Positions 1 to 5,547 of a DNA stretch of 6,188 nucleotides are shown here, in pieces (within the stretch, counting starts at the first letter, position 1; each line of letters starts with the position of its first letter). Source of the stretch: Nitrospirae bacterium RBG_16_43_11 (GTDB lineage Bacteria > Nitrospirota > 9FT-COMBO-42-15 > HDB-SIOI813); contig MHEI01000035.1 in NCBI GenBank assembly GCA_001805165.1, forward strand, positions 1 through 6,188, written 5' to 3'. The notes beneath the pieces were generated by a model, which was not told where the DNA came from, did not search any database, and was given only the letters and a program-made list of their open reading frames with translations. A program made the position numbers and the translations under genes.

Positions 1-104
1 ATGGGGATTTTCATCATCCTTCGTATGCCCTGGCTCATGTCCGTTATATTCAACAAAAAGGCCATAGAAGTTTTATCTCCCATGGCCTCTAATACACGAC
101 TCAC
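1..104 (-). CDS. Unrecognised protein, N-terminal part only (cut by left edge)
   Basis: An open frame on the minus strand starts with GTG at 104 and runs off the window, giving about 34 residues that begin VSRVLEAMGDKTSMAFLLN. The start lies 7 bp beyond the cooT stop. An AGAAGGA Shine-Dalgarno-like sequence at the end of cooT sits about 10 nt before the GTG, which suggests translational coupling in one operon. A second possible start is the ATG at 81-83. I do not recognise the family. The visible part is not strongly hydrophobic and shows no known motif. The last visible codons (GIRRMMKIP) lie in a stretch that resembles DNA next to the palindrome at 354-380, so the frame may run into repeat DNA and not be a true gene. 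Confidence 0.4.
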   Translation of the reverse strand, partial: MSRVLEAMGDKTSMAFLLNITDMSQGIRRMMKIP

Positions 105-111
105 TTTTGTA

Positions 112-309
112 CTATCCTTCTGTCCTCTCAAGGATAATCTTATGCTCTACAAGCCTGATCTTTTTTATGCGGGCAGTTAAAGTCTTCTGTTCACCCGCAA
201 GGTTTCTTATATATATCTTACCCCCCTCCTGGGGTTCCAATACATCAACACTATCTAACAGGAGCTCCTCTTTACCCTCTTTCTCAATGTAAACGCTTGC
301 TTCACACAT
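112..309 (-). CDS. cooT: CooT family nickel-binding protein
   Basis: This 65-residue protein starts Met-Cys-Glu-Ala-Ser-Val-Tyr and matches the CooT family (PF10133) in length and pattern. In Rhodospirillum rubrum, CooT is a small cytoplasmic dimer that binds nickel through Cys2 and is linked to nickel delivery for carbon monoxide dehydrogenase. Cys2 is present here and is the only cysteine. The middle holds the family's alternating strands: a VDVLEP stretch near residues 21-26, KIYIRNLAGE at 31-40, and a C-terminal RIKKIRLVEHKIIL segment at 48-60. The start is supported by an AAGGGAG ribosome binding site about 7 nt upstream. The neighbour upstream in transcription is the DUF3842 gene, 134 bp away. 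No CODH subunit is visible, so the role here is inferred from the family; many genomes carry CooT paralogues away from the coo operon. Confidence 0.88.
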   Translation of the reverse strand: MCEASVYIEKEGKEELLLDSVDVLEPQEGGKIYIRNLAGEQKTLTARIKKIRLVEHKIILERTEG

Positions 310-353
310 GATGCATCTCCCTTCTCTTCAACCGAAAAACCCCATCCCCACCC

Positions 354-380
354 TTACCCTCCCCTTGAAGGGGAGGGTAA
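354..380. repeat. GC-rich palindromic repeat (REP-like hairpin) upstream of cooT
   Basis: A perfect 12-bp inverted repeat, TTACCCTCCCCT and AGGGGAGGGTAA, has a TGA loop. It lies in the gap between the DUF3842 gene and cooT. On the plus strand it is followed by TTTTT (381-385), so it looks like a terminator for rightward transcription, but no rightward gene precedes it. On the minus strand it would sit in the leader of a DUF3842-cooT transcript. C-rich flanking sequence (341-353) resembles dispersed palindromes seen in many bacterial intergenic regions. Whether it attenuates or stabilises the mRNA cannot be told from sequence. Confidence 0.7.
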
Positions 381-443
381 TTTTTCATCATCCTTTGTAC
401 GCCTTAGAACTTATGAGTCTTTTATTATAAGCCTAAGCATACA

Positions 444-872
444 TTAAAGGATTCTTCTTAACCTGTCAATCAGTTTATCTATCAAATGAGGAAAGGGTTC
501 AGGGGTTACACCTATCATCTCAATCCCCTGTTGAGGAAGAGGGACAAGCAGTTTTCGCGCCCTGCTTGCTGCAACTGCATCAGCCATTACCTGAGTATAT
601 TCACCCAGCATTGAATTAGGTATCACTATTGCCCATGAACCAATAATTATATCCGCAGACCTGCTTACCTGCACTATGGAGTTTTCTCCTGTTGCAGCCT
701 TATTAGCCCCTGCCTTCATCATTAACGATGTGGCAATAGCATTTGTCCCGAGAGCGACAATATCTATCTTGTCCAAGGATGATTCCGGAAGATTTTTCTG
801 CATCTTCTCTATAATATGGGCGCCTATGCCGCCACCCTGTCCGTCTATCACTACAACAGTCATTTCCGCCAT
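444..872 (-). CDS. DUF3842 family protein
   Basis: This is a 142-residue cytoplasmic protein of the DUF3842 family (PF12953), whose function is not established. The hallmarks are an N-terminal strand followed by a glycine-rich loop, VVVIDGQGGGIG (residues 6-17), which resembles a Rossmann-type nucleotide-binding turn; then ALGTNAIATS (40-49), MKAGANKAATGEN (52-64), and ADIIIGSWAIVIPNSMLGE (73-91). Length is normal for the family. Two starts are possible: ATG at 872, used here, and ATG at 863 (Met4), which gives the MTVVVIDGQGG start more typical of the family. Neither has a good Shine-Dalgarno; GGCGGAA lies very close to the second. The candidate promoter upstream would start RNA at about 873, so the transcript would be leaderless or nearly so. 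The gene is codirectional with cooT, and joint function in metal or cofactor handling is only an inference from proximity. Confidence 0.88.
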   Translation of the reverse strand: MAEMTVVVIDGQGGGIGAHIIEKMQKNLPESSLDKIDIVALGTNAIATSLMMKAGANKAATGENSIVQVSRSADIIIGSWAIVIPNSMLGEYTQVMADAVAASRARKLLVPLPQQGIEMIGVTPEPFPHLIDKLIDRLRRIL

Positions 873-879
873 ATGGACT

Positions 880-908
880 ATAATACATATTACTATCCGT
901 CATTGCAA
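880..908 (-). promoter_or_regulatory. Candidate sigma70-type promoter for the DUF3842 gene
   Basis: On the minus strand TTGCAA (903-908) and TATTAT (880-885) are separated by exactly 17 bp. Transcription would start near 873, at the first ATG of the DUF3842 gene, implying a leaderless message or use of the internal ATG at 863. This is based only on box similarity and spacing. Confidence 0.4.
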
Positions 909-909
909 C

Positions 910-925
910 CATGAAATACTTCATG
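910..925. repeat. Short perfect inverted repeat next to the promoter
   Basis: CATGAA and TTCATG flank an ATAC loop, making a 6-bp perfect inverted repeat. It lies directly upstream of the -35 box of the candidate DUF3842 promoter and abuts copy A of the 83-bp repeat, so it could be a regulator site or part of the repeat element. Chance occurrence is possible at this length. Confidence 0.35.
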
Positions 926-1008
926 CAGCAATTCTCGGCGAAACCTATCTTCCTTGAGAATGCTGGACAAGGCAGTGTTTGCATTGAGCGAAGCGAAAAA
1001 TGTCCCGC
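926..1008 (+). repeat. 83-bp dispersed repeat, copy A
   Basis: This segment aligns without gaps to 5548-5630 with 71 of 83 identical bases by hand count; most differences are transitions. The best conserved cores are AATGCTGGACAAG and TTGCATTGAGCGAAGC. It lies in the gene-free stretch 873-1180. A 61-residue open frame on the plus strand (911-1096) passes through it, but that frame simply follows the repeat and has no ribosome binding site or recognisable family. No terminal inverted repeats or transposase are seen, so this is a small non-coding dispersed element and not an IS. Confidence 0.75.
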
Positions 1009-1039
1009 CTATCGCGATTGGCGGGGTTTTCTAACCCCG
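1004..1039. terminator. Overlapping GC-rich hairpins, terminator-like
   Basis: Two mutually exclusive hairpins share the same G-run. CCCGCC (1004-1009) pairs with GGCGGG (1020-1025) and is followed by TTTT on the plus strand; on the minus strand the same stem is followed by ACATTTTT. CGGGGTT (1022-1028) also pairs with AACCCCG (1033-1039). No gene clearly ends just before it in either direction. It could stop leftward read-through from the lipoprotein gene into the DUF3842 unit, or be part of the repeat cluster. Confidence 0.35.
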
Positions 1040-1084
1040 TTGAATGCACTCGTTTCAGAATCTCCTAACCCTGCATCGTTTGAG

Positions 1085-1130
1085 ATCCTGAAATAAATTC
1101 AGGATGACAGCCTGCTCTCCCTGAGGGAGA
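1085..1130. repeat. Pair of small palindromes in a non-coding repeat cluster
   Basis: ATCCTGAA (1085-1092) and TTCAGGAT (1098-1105) form an 8-bp stem with a 5-nt loop. TCTCCC (1116-1121) and GGGAGA (1125-1130) form a 6-bp stem with a TGA loop, the same loop as the palindrome at 354-380. The surrounding text (GATCCTGAAATAAATTCAGG) is of the kind found as dispersed intergenic repeats. Together with copy A and the hairpins at 1004-1039 this accounts for most of the gene-free stretch 873-1180. Confidence 0.5.
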
Positions 1131-1137
1131 TAGAATT

Positions 1138-1167
1138 TTCAACATCACTTATAAATTGTGCTAAAAT
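1138..1167 (+). promoter_or_regulatory. Candidate extended -10 promoter for the DUF486 gene
   Basis: TAAAAT (1162-1167) is preceded by TGC, giving an extended -10 motif. A weak -35 (TTCAAC, 1138-1143) lies 18 bp upstream. The start of RNA would be near 1174, leaving a leader of about 7 nt before the ATG at 1181, which fits the absence of a Shine-Dalgarno sequence. Confidence 0.4.
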
Positions 1168-1180
1168 AGTTTCCCTGAAA

Positions 1181-1507
1181 ATGACTACGGTAATCCTGTT
1201 AACCATATCCAATATCTTCATGACCATAGCATGGTATGGTCACCTTAAATACAAAGACTCTCCACTCTGGAAGGTAATTATAATAAGCTGGCTTATCGCG
1301 TTTCTTGAATACTGCTTTCAGGTGCCGGCAAACCGTATTGGACATTATCATTTTTCTGCCGCACAGTTAAAGACGATTCAGGAAGTGATAACCCTGATCG
1401 TCTTTTCAGTATTTTCAATCTTGTATCTTAAGGAAGAGTTCCGGTGGAATTATGCTGTAGGATTTCTTTTTATGATAGTGGCAGTCTTTTTTATTTTTAA
1501 GAAATAG
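1181..1507 (+). CDS. DMT family protein (DUF486), small membrane protein
   Basis: A 108-residue inner-membrane protein matches the DUF486/COG3169 family (PF04342) over its whole length. Characteristic stretches are SNIFMTIAWYGHLKYK (residues 10-25), ISWLIAFLEYCFQVPANRIG (35-54) and FSAAQLKTIQEVITL (58-72), ending in the usual FKK. Four membrane segments are evident at about 2-20, 30-49, 66-83 and 89-106, like a half-size drug/metabolite transporter. Transport substrate is unknown for the family. The ATG at 1181 gives the normal family start; no Shine-Dalgarno is visible. It is a single gene facing the lipoprotein gene tail to tail with 9 bp between stop codons and no obvious terminator between, so the two transcripts probably overlap at their 3' ends. 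Confidence 0.92.
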   Translation: MTTVILLTISNIFMTIAWYGHLKYKDSPLWKVIIISWLIAFLEYCFQVPANRIGHYHFSAAQLKTIQEVITLIVFSVFSILYLKEEFRWNYAVGFLFMIVAVFFIFKK

Positions 1508-1516
1508 TCCGATGTA

Positions 1517-4500
1517 TCATTTCTCAATTGCGCCTACCACGTTCTCAGCACTGTCAGTAAAGTAAAGATAGGGTGTCTCAGGGGACGTAGTTACGCTTAC
1601 CACATTATTATACCTTGCATCTTCCCTTGAACCCTGTATAAAAGAAGATTCTCCCTTTTTGCCTGACAATGTAAGCACCTCTCCGGTTTCCTTATTCACC
1701 CTACGAAACACATTGTTCCCTGTATCCGCTACATACAGATAATCTCCATCAGCAGTTATTCCCCTCGGATAATTAAATCTTGCATCAAAGCTGACACCAT
1801 CCTTATACCCTGCTTCCAAAGGCATACCTGCAATCGTCTTCACCTGGCCGGTAGCTGCCAGGATCCTCCTTATAGTATGATTACCGCTGTCTGTGACATA
1901 AAGATATTTGCCATCGGTGGTAATCCCCCTCGGATCAGTAAACCCTGCCGCCGCCCCTGTACTGTCTGAGGTTCCCGGGGAACCTGTATTCGTGACGTAA
2001 TCACTCAATCCGGCTACAAGCCCCACATATCCGGTGGACAGATTGACTCTGCGCACAAGATGGCTTCCGGAGTCTGCCACATACAGATGATTCCCAGTAA
2101 TGCAGATGCCCCTTGGAAAATTAAACATGGGATAGCCAAATTCACTGTTCACAAATCCGGGCCTTCCCGGAATACCTGCAACTGTAGTAACTTCGCCGGT
2201 AGATATCACCACTTTTCTGATAGTATGGTTTCCTGTATCAGCCACATACAGATTCCCCATGCCATCTGCAGTAATACCAACAGGATTGTAAAAGCCGGCC
2301 GAATATCCGGCGCTATATCCATAGCCGCTTACCCCAAGATTGCCGGCTATCAGGATCATTGGGGCGCCGGAAAGATTTGTAATTTCTAATTTACGGACAA
2401 TATGGTTACCTTTATCAGCAATATATAGGACCCCACCTGCCAAATCACCACCTGCCGGAGAATTCAAGGAAACACCCTTATTCTTTGAAAATGAAAATGT
2501 TTTCGTTTCTCCGGTATCCATCTTTACCCTCCTGATCCTGTTAGTTCCTGAGTCCATTACGTAGAGATAGACACCGTCTGTATTAATTCCTGAAGGGGTG
2601 TTAAAAGATGTGGTCTTTCCTGTTCCATCAGTAGAATCTCCAAAGGAACTTGTACCCGTGGGCTCTCCATTACAAGTCTTTTTTATTTTGGTGACATCAT
2701 TTTCAATCTCTGCCTCCTCTGTACAAGAAAAGTCTCCTGCCAAAAAGGATACCTGCCCGGTGGCAAGATCTACCTTTCTCAATATATGGTTACCGGTATC
2801 TGAGACATAAAGGATTTTATTATGCCAGGTGATTCCCTCCGGCGATTTAAACAGAGGAGGACCATCAACGCTATCCACAAGACCTGAACCTCCGCGGACA
2901 CCGGCAATGGTCGAAACAACACCTGTAGACAGGTGTACCTTCCTTATAATATGATTACCTGTATCAGCCACATAGAGAACCGCTCCGTCAGTTGTTATAT
3001 CTCCAGGGTTATTAAAACGGGCGACTCCGGAAGTACTTTCACCTGTATTCGTCCAACCTGCTGCACCCCTCTCTCCCGCCAGTGTTGTTACCTCTTTTGT
3101 GATAAGATTAATTACGCGTATTGCATGATTTCCTGTATCAACAACATATAGTTTATCCCCAATCCTCACACCCCGTTTCGGCGAATTAAACCTTGCCTCT
3201 GTCCCAATTCCATCCGTTGTCCCATAGCTACCAGGATATCCGACAAATGTACGCACTTCACCGGTAGCAATATTCATGCTCCTTATAACATGATTGTCTG
3301 TATCTACTATATATATATACTCACCATTTGCATCCGCTATTACATCCGTGGGGGAATTAAATACCGCGGCACTCTCTGAACTATCAGTAGTGCCCGATAC
3401 CCCGGCCTTGCCTGCAATTGTCGTTACAGTTCCTGTTTCCGCATCCACTTTTCTTATAGTATGATTAAAGGTATCTGCTATATAAAGGGTACTGCCTTCT
3501 ATTGCTATACCCCCGGGGGTGCTAAACCTGCTGTTATCGCCTAAATCATCCGTTGCACCTGTATAAGATGGAGCCCCGGCCATGGTTACGATCTCTCCTG
3601 TAGAGATATCAACACTGCGTATTGAATTGTTATCCATATCTGCAACATATATGTAGTCGCCTATGATGGCAATGTCAGCAGGACTGTTAAACTTTCCAAT
3701 ACCAACCGGGCCATCAGCAGCACCCGAGACTTGCGGCGTGCCGGCAATTGTATCAACCGTCCCCTGAGACAGGTCTATTACCCTGATCAAATCGTTTCCC
3801 AGGTCAGCAATAAAAAGCTCACCTCCCTTGACTTCCAGGTCTGATGGATAAAAAAAACGGGCATCCATAAGTGAAGCATCCGTATAGCCTCCCTCCCCTG
3901 TCTTACCGGCTAAGGTAATAACCTCACGTGTCTGAATTTCCACTCTTCTTATGGTGTGATTAAATGTATCAGCAATGTATAAAAATTTCCCATCATTAGT
4001 TATTCCGAAAGGAAAATTAAAGAGCGCAGAGACACCAAATCCGTCTGTATTACCAGCGGTAGAAGCTGTCCCCGCTACAGTAATTGTTTCACCGCTCTTC
4101 TTATCAACCCGTCTTATAACATGATTATCTGTATCTGAAACATAAAGTGCACTGTCCAACATTGTTATACCTATAGGCGAACTAAACGCGGCATTTATCC
4201 CCGTCCCGTTTTGATAACCAGGCTGGCCTCTCTTACCAGCAAGAGTAACAACACTGCCGCTACCTATTTCTATCTTACGTATGACATGGTTTCCGGAATC
4301 AGCTATATATAAATATACACCATCAGTAGCAATGCCCTCAGGGTTATTAAATCTGGCATTACTGCCAATACCGTCATTAACACCTGGTCTGCCAGGATAA
4401 CCTGCAATTGTTGTTACGGATTTAGTAGTTATATCTATTTTTCTAATTGTATGATTGCTCTTATCAGCAACATAGAGGGTATCTCCATAAACTGCAATTC

Positions 4501-4726
4501 CGCGGGGCGAATTAAATCTTGCAAGTGTACCTGTAGCATCAGCCGTACCTGAGCCTCCCGGCCTGCCAGCCAGTAATAACATTCTCCCGCCGGTTATACT
4601 TTCATTCCCTTCAAATGTAGGCCCAATAGTGTTATACTCACTACTGCAACCTGTAAGGAGAGAAATATAGATGGATACTACTAATAGATAGGTAAATCGG
4701 GGTCTGAGACCATGATGTTTTAACAT
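1517..4726 (-). CDS. Giant NHL-repeat beta-propeller lipoprotein
   Basis: This gene encodes a 1069-residue secreted protein. Residues 1-27 form a lipoprotein signal: basic start (MLKHHGLRPRF), hydrophobic core (TYLLVVSIYISLL) and lipobox LTGC with Cys27 as the expected lipid anchor. Ser-Ser at +2/+3 gives no Asp retention signal, so the outer membrane is likely if the cell has one. After a linker of about 20 residues come 18 tandem NHL-like repeats of mostly 55 residues (residues 71-1069). The repeat pattern is F-N-x-P-x-G-I, LYVAD-x-x-NHxIR, then T-I-A-G, and a glycine/aspartate-rich loop ending in A-R. NHL propellers are usually binding or scaffold modules; no catalytic domain is seen and the ligand is unknown. 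The ATG at 4724-4726 is chosen; an adjacent in-frame TTG (4727-4729) would add one residue. No Shine-Dalgarno is visible. A decayed paralogue of its 5' end lies at 5655-5783. Confidence 0.9.
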   Translation of the reverse strand: MLKHHGLRPRFTYLLVVSIYISLLTGCSSEYNTIGPTFEGNESITGGRMLLLAGRPGGSGTADATGTLARFNSPRGIAVYGDTLYVADKSNHTIRKIDITTKSVTTIAGYPGRPGVNDGIGSNARFNNPEGIATDGVYLYIADSGNHVIRKIEIGSGSVVTLAGKRGQPGYQNGTGINAAFSSPIGITMLDSALYVSDTDNHVIRRVDKKSGETITVAGTASTAGNTDGFGVSALFNFPFGITNDGKFLYIADTFNHTIRRVEIQTREVITLAGKTGEGGYTDASLMDARFFYPSDLEVKGGELFIADLGNDLIRVIDLSQGTVDTIAGTPQVSGAADGPVGIGKFNSPADIAIIGDYIYVADMDNNSIRSVDISTGEIVTMAGAPSYTGATDDLGDNSRFSTPGGIAIEGSTLYIADTFNHTIRKVDAETGTVTTIAGKAGVSGTTDSSESAAVFNSPTDVIADANGEYIYIVDTDNHVIRSMNIATGEVRTFVGYPGSYGTTDGIGTEARFNSPKRGVRIGDKLYVVDTGNHAIRVINLITKEVTTLAGERGAAGWTNTGESTSGVARFNNPGDITTDGAVLYVADTGNHIIRKVHLSTGVVSTIAGVRGGSGLVDSVDGPPLFKSPEGITWHNKILYVSDTGNHILRKVDLATGQVSFLAGDFSCTEEAEIENDVTKIKKTCNGEPTGTSSFGDSTDGTGKTTSFNTPSGINTDGVYLYVMDSGTNRIRRVKMDTGETKTFSFSKNKGVSLNSPAGGDLAGGVLYIADKGNHIVRKLEITNLSGAPMILIAGNLGVSGYGYSAGYSAGFYNPVGITADGMGNLYVADTGNHTIRKVVISTGEVTTVAGIPGRPGFVNSEFGYPMFNFPRGICITGNHLYVADSGSHLVRRVNLSTGYVGLVAGLSDYVTNTGSPGTSDSTGAAAGFTDPRGITTDGKYLYVTDSGNHTIRRILAATGQVKTIAGMPLEAGYKDGVSFDARFNYPRGITADGDYLYVADTGNNVFRRVNKETGEVLTLSGKKGESSFIQGSREDARYNNVVSVTTSPETPYLYFTDSAENVVGAIEK
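1520..4516 (-). repeat. 18 tandem NHL-type blade repeats within the lipoprotein gene
   Basis: Counting from ATG 4726, blades start at residues 71, 126, 181, 236, 291, 346, 401, 456, 513, 571, 626, 708, 754, 812, 868, 929, 984 and 1039. Most are exactly 55 residues. Blade 11 is 82 residues because of an acidic/lysine-rich insert with Cys668 and Cys685 (coded at about 2618-2731). Blade 12 is short (46) and lacks the TIAG strand sequence. Blade 18 has only 31 residues and lacks its last strand. The DxxNH signature is kept in twelve blades and lost in 5, 6, 12, 15, 17 and 18. The blades have diverged enough in protein sequence that recent DNA-level amplification is unlikely. Confidence 0.85.
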
Positions 4727-4763
4727 CAAGGATTTAATATTGCAATAAGCATACCATCAGGCA

Positions 4764-4831
4764 AAGGGCTAAAACCCTTACAGAAATATATGGTTGATAA
4801 TTCACTACAACATGGTTAAAATATTACCATG
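4764..4831. promoter_or_regulatory. Two inverted repeats upstream of the lipoprotein gene
   Basis: The 201-bp gap between the toxin stop and the lipoprotein start holds AAGGG-CTAAAA-CCCTT (4764-4779) and the AT-rich near-palindrome CATGGT...ACCATG (4811-4831). Either could be an operator or leader hairpin for the leftward lipoprotein gene. I see no convincing -35/-10 pair in this gap and no clear terminator after the toxin gene, so read-through from the toxin-antitoxin operon remains possible. Confidence 0.3.
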
Positions 4832-4927
4832 ATTAAGAGGATTTTCGATGATAAAATAAATACTGCATAAAACATCTTCCTGAAAAATGGAGATTGCCTT
4901 CTATATGTGTATGATCAAAACCTGATT

Positions 4928-5236
4928 TTACTCATAAGCTGAATCATGATCCGGATGGAGTGATAGGAATCGCATAAACTGTGCTTCCCTGTAGACTATG
5001 GCCCGAAATTTCTGACTGATACGGATAGTGTATAAGCGTTGTCCACCAAGTCCAGTTCTGGACTGAACCAACTCCCAACGTAACCCATTATCTTTATAGA
5101 TAGCTGTCCATGTAAGACTTCTTATCTTCTTCAGGATTTCCAGTATTCGGATGGCATCTTCTTTCCCAAGATTAAACAAATCATCCTGAAATACCGGATT
5201 ATTTAAATCCAACATAACGTTATCTGATTTTGCCAC
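4928..5236 (-). CDS. RelE-like toxin of a type II toxin-antitoxin pair
   Basis: This 102-residue protein has the layout of RelE/ParE-superfamily toxins: two N-terminal helices (residues 14-40, with DLFNLGKEDAIRILEILKKI) followed by a beta sheet, including GLRWELVQSR, LYTIRISQKFRAIVYRE and the C-terminal MRFLSLHPDHDSAYE. The Arg and His-rich C-terminal end is the region where ribosome-dependent RNases of this fold have their active residues; the exact catalytic set cannot be assigned by eye. Family members cut mRNA on the ribosome or act on gyrase. The GTG start at 5234-5236 overlaps the antitoxin end by 17 bp and is preceded by a purine-rich AAGAGAA. The ATG at 5213-5215, seven codons in, gives a start closer to the family (MLDLNNPVFQDD). 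Overlap implies translational coupling. The gene appears intact. Confidence 0.85.
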   Translation of the reverse strand: MAKSDNVMLDLNNPVFQDDLFNLGKEDAIRILEILKKIRSLTWTAIYKDNGLRWELVQSRTGLGGQRLYTIRISQKFRAIVYREAQFMRFLSLHPDHDSAYE

Positions 5237-5474
5237 TTAATTCTCTTAAATCGCTCTCTGAGGGCCTGTTTTCTTCTGCCCATTTGATCGCCCTGTCTAT
5301 CCTTGATTTTGCTGGTTCCTCATGCATCCACATTTCACTGTCCGGAATAATGCTGGCTGTTTTGATAAGCCACACCCCTTCTTCAATTTCCTCTATAATG
5401 ATATGTCTCCCTGCATATTCCTTCCCAAGGGAAATCTGGCCACTGGCGCCTATGGTTTTAATCTGAGTCTGCAT
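5220..5474 (-). CDS. AbrB/MazE-like antitoxin
   Basis: An 84-residue protein is the first gene of the toxin-antitoxin operon. Residues 4-40 look like a swapped-hairpin AbrB/SpoVT DNA-binding fold: QIKTIGASGQISLGKEYAGR, then IIIEEIEEGVWLIKTA. Residues 55-84 (AKSRIDRAIKWAEENRPSES and on to the end) are a charged helical tail of the type that wraps and neutralises the toxin. Such antitoxins normally repress their own promoter together with the toxin. The start is firm: AGGAGG lies 8 nt before the ATG at 5472-5474, the best ribosome binding site in the window, compared with a weak one for the toxin, which fits the usual excess of antitoxin. The stop overlaps the toxin start by 17 bp. Confidence 0.85.
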   Translation of the reverse strand: MQTQIKTIGASGQISLGKEYAGRHIIIEEIEEGVWLIKTASIIPDSEMWMHEEPAKSRIDRAIKWAEENRPSESDLRELSGKIR

Positions 5475-5500
5475 TTTACTATCCTCCTAAATTCATATTG

Positions 5501-5539
5501 CATGATAGCATTATAGCTGGATTATGTCAAATTATCATG
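5501..5539. promoter_or_regulatory. Candidate autoregulatory operator of the toxin-antitoxin operon
   Basis: Perfect 7-bp arms CATGATA (5501-5507) and TATCATG (5533-5539) are inverted and 25 bp apart, giving 32 bp centre to centre, close to three helical turns. One arm covers the -10 box and the other lies just upstream of the -35 box, a layout suited to repression by a dimeric antitoxin complex. Inferred from symmetry only. Confidence 0.45.
5502..5530 (-). promoter_or_regulatory. Promoter of the toxin-antitoxin operon
   Basis: On the minus strand a perfect TTGACA (5525-5530) is followed after 17 bp by TATCAT (5502-5507). RNA would start near 5495, about 20 nt before the antitoxin ATG and upstream of its AGGAGG site. 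A consensus TATAAT (5510-5515) also lies here but only 9 bp from the -35 box, too close to pair with it. Confidence 0.6.
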
Positions 5540-5547
5540 GATGAGTA

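Noticed and set aside
1..104. Assignment of the partial frame to the GDT1/UPF0016 transporter family because of its E-x-M-G-D-K-T stretch
   Set aside because: The family motif is E-x-G-D-K/R-T/S within a membrane segment; here the spacing differs and the surroundings are not hydrophobic enough.
703..984. 93-residue minus-strand frame overlapping the DUF3842 gene
   Set aside because: It lies out of frame across the DUF3842 start and has low-complexity, cysteine-rich translation without family features; the DUF3842 frame is clearly the real one.
926..1008. Insertion sequence or CRISPR unit
   Set aside because: Only two distant copies are visible, with no terminal inverted repeats, transposase or regular spacer pattern.
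911..1096. 61-residue open frame on the plus strand
   Set aside because: It runs through copy A of the 83-bp repeat and the hairpins at 1004-1039, has no ribosome binding site and no recognisable family; its sequence is explained by repeat DNA.
2060..3151. Several plus-strand frames of 70-109 residues opposite the lipoprotein gene
   Set aside because: They mirror the repetitive blade codons on the other strand and show no start signals or protein families.
4633..4800. A promoter for the lipoprotein gene
   Set aside because: Box-like sequences upstream of 4726 (such as TTGCCT and AATATT) have wrong spacing or poor match, so no promoter is called.
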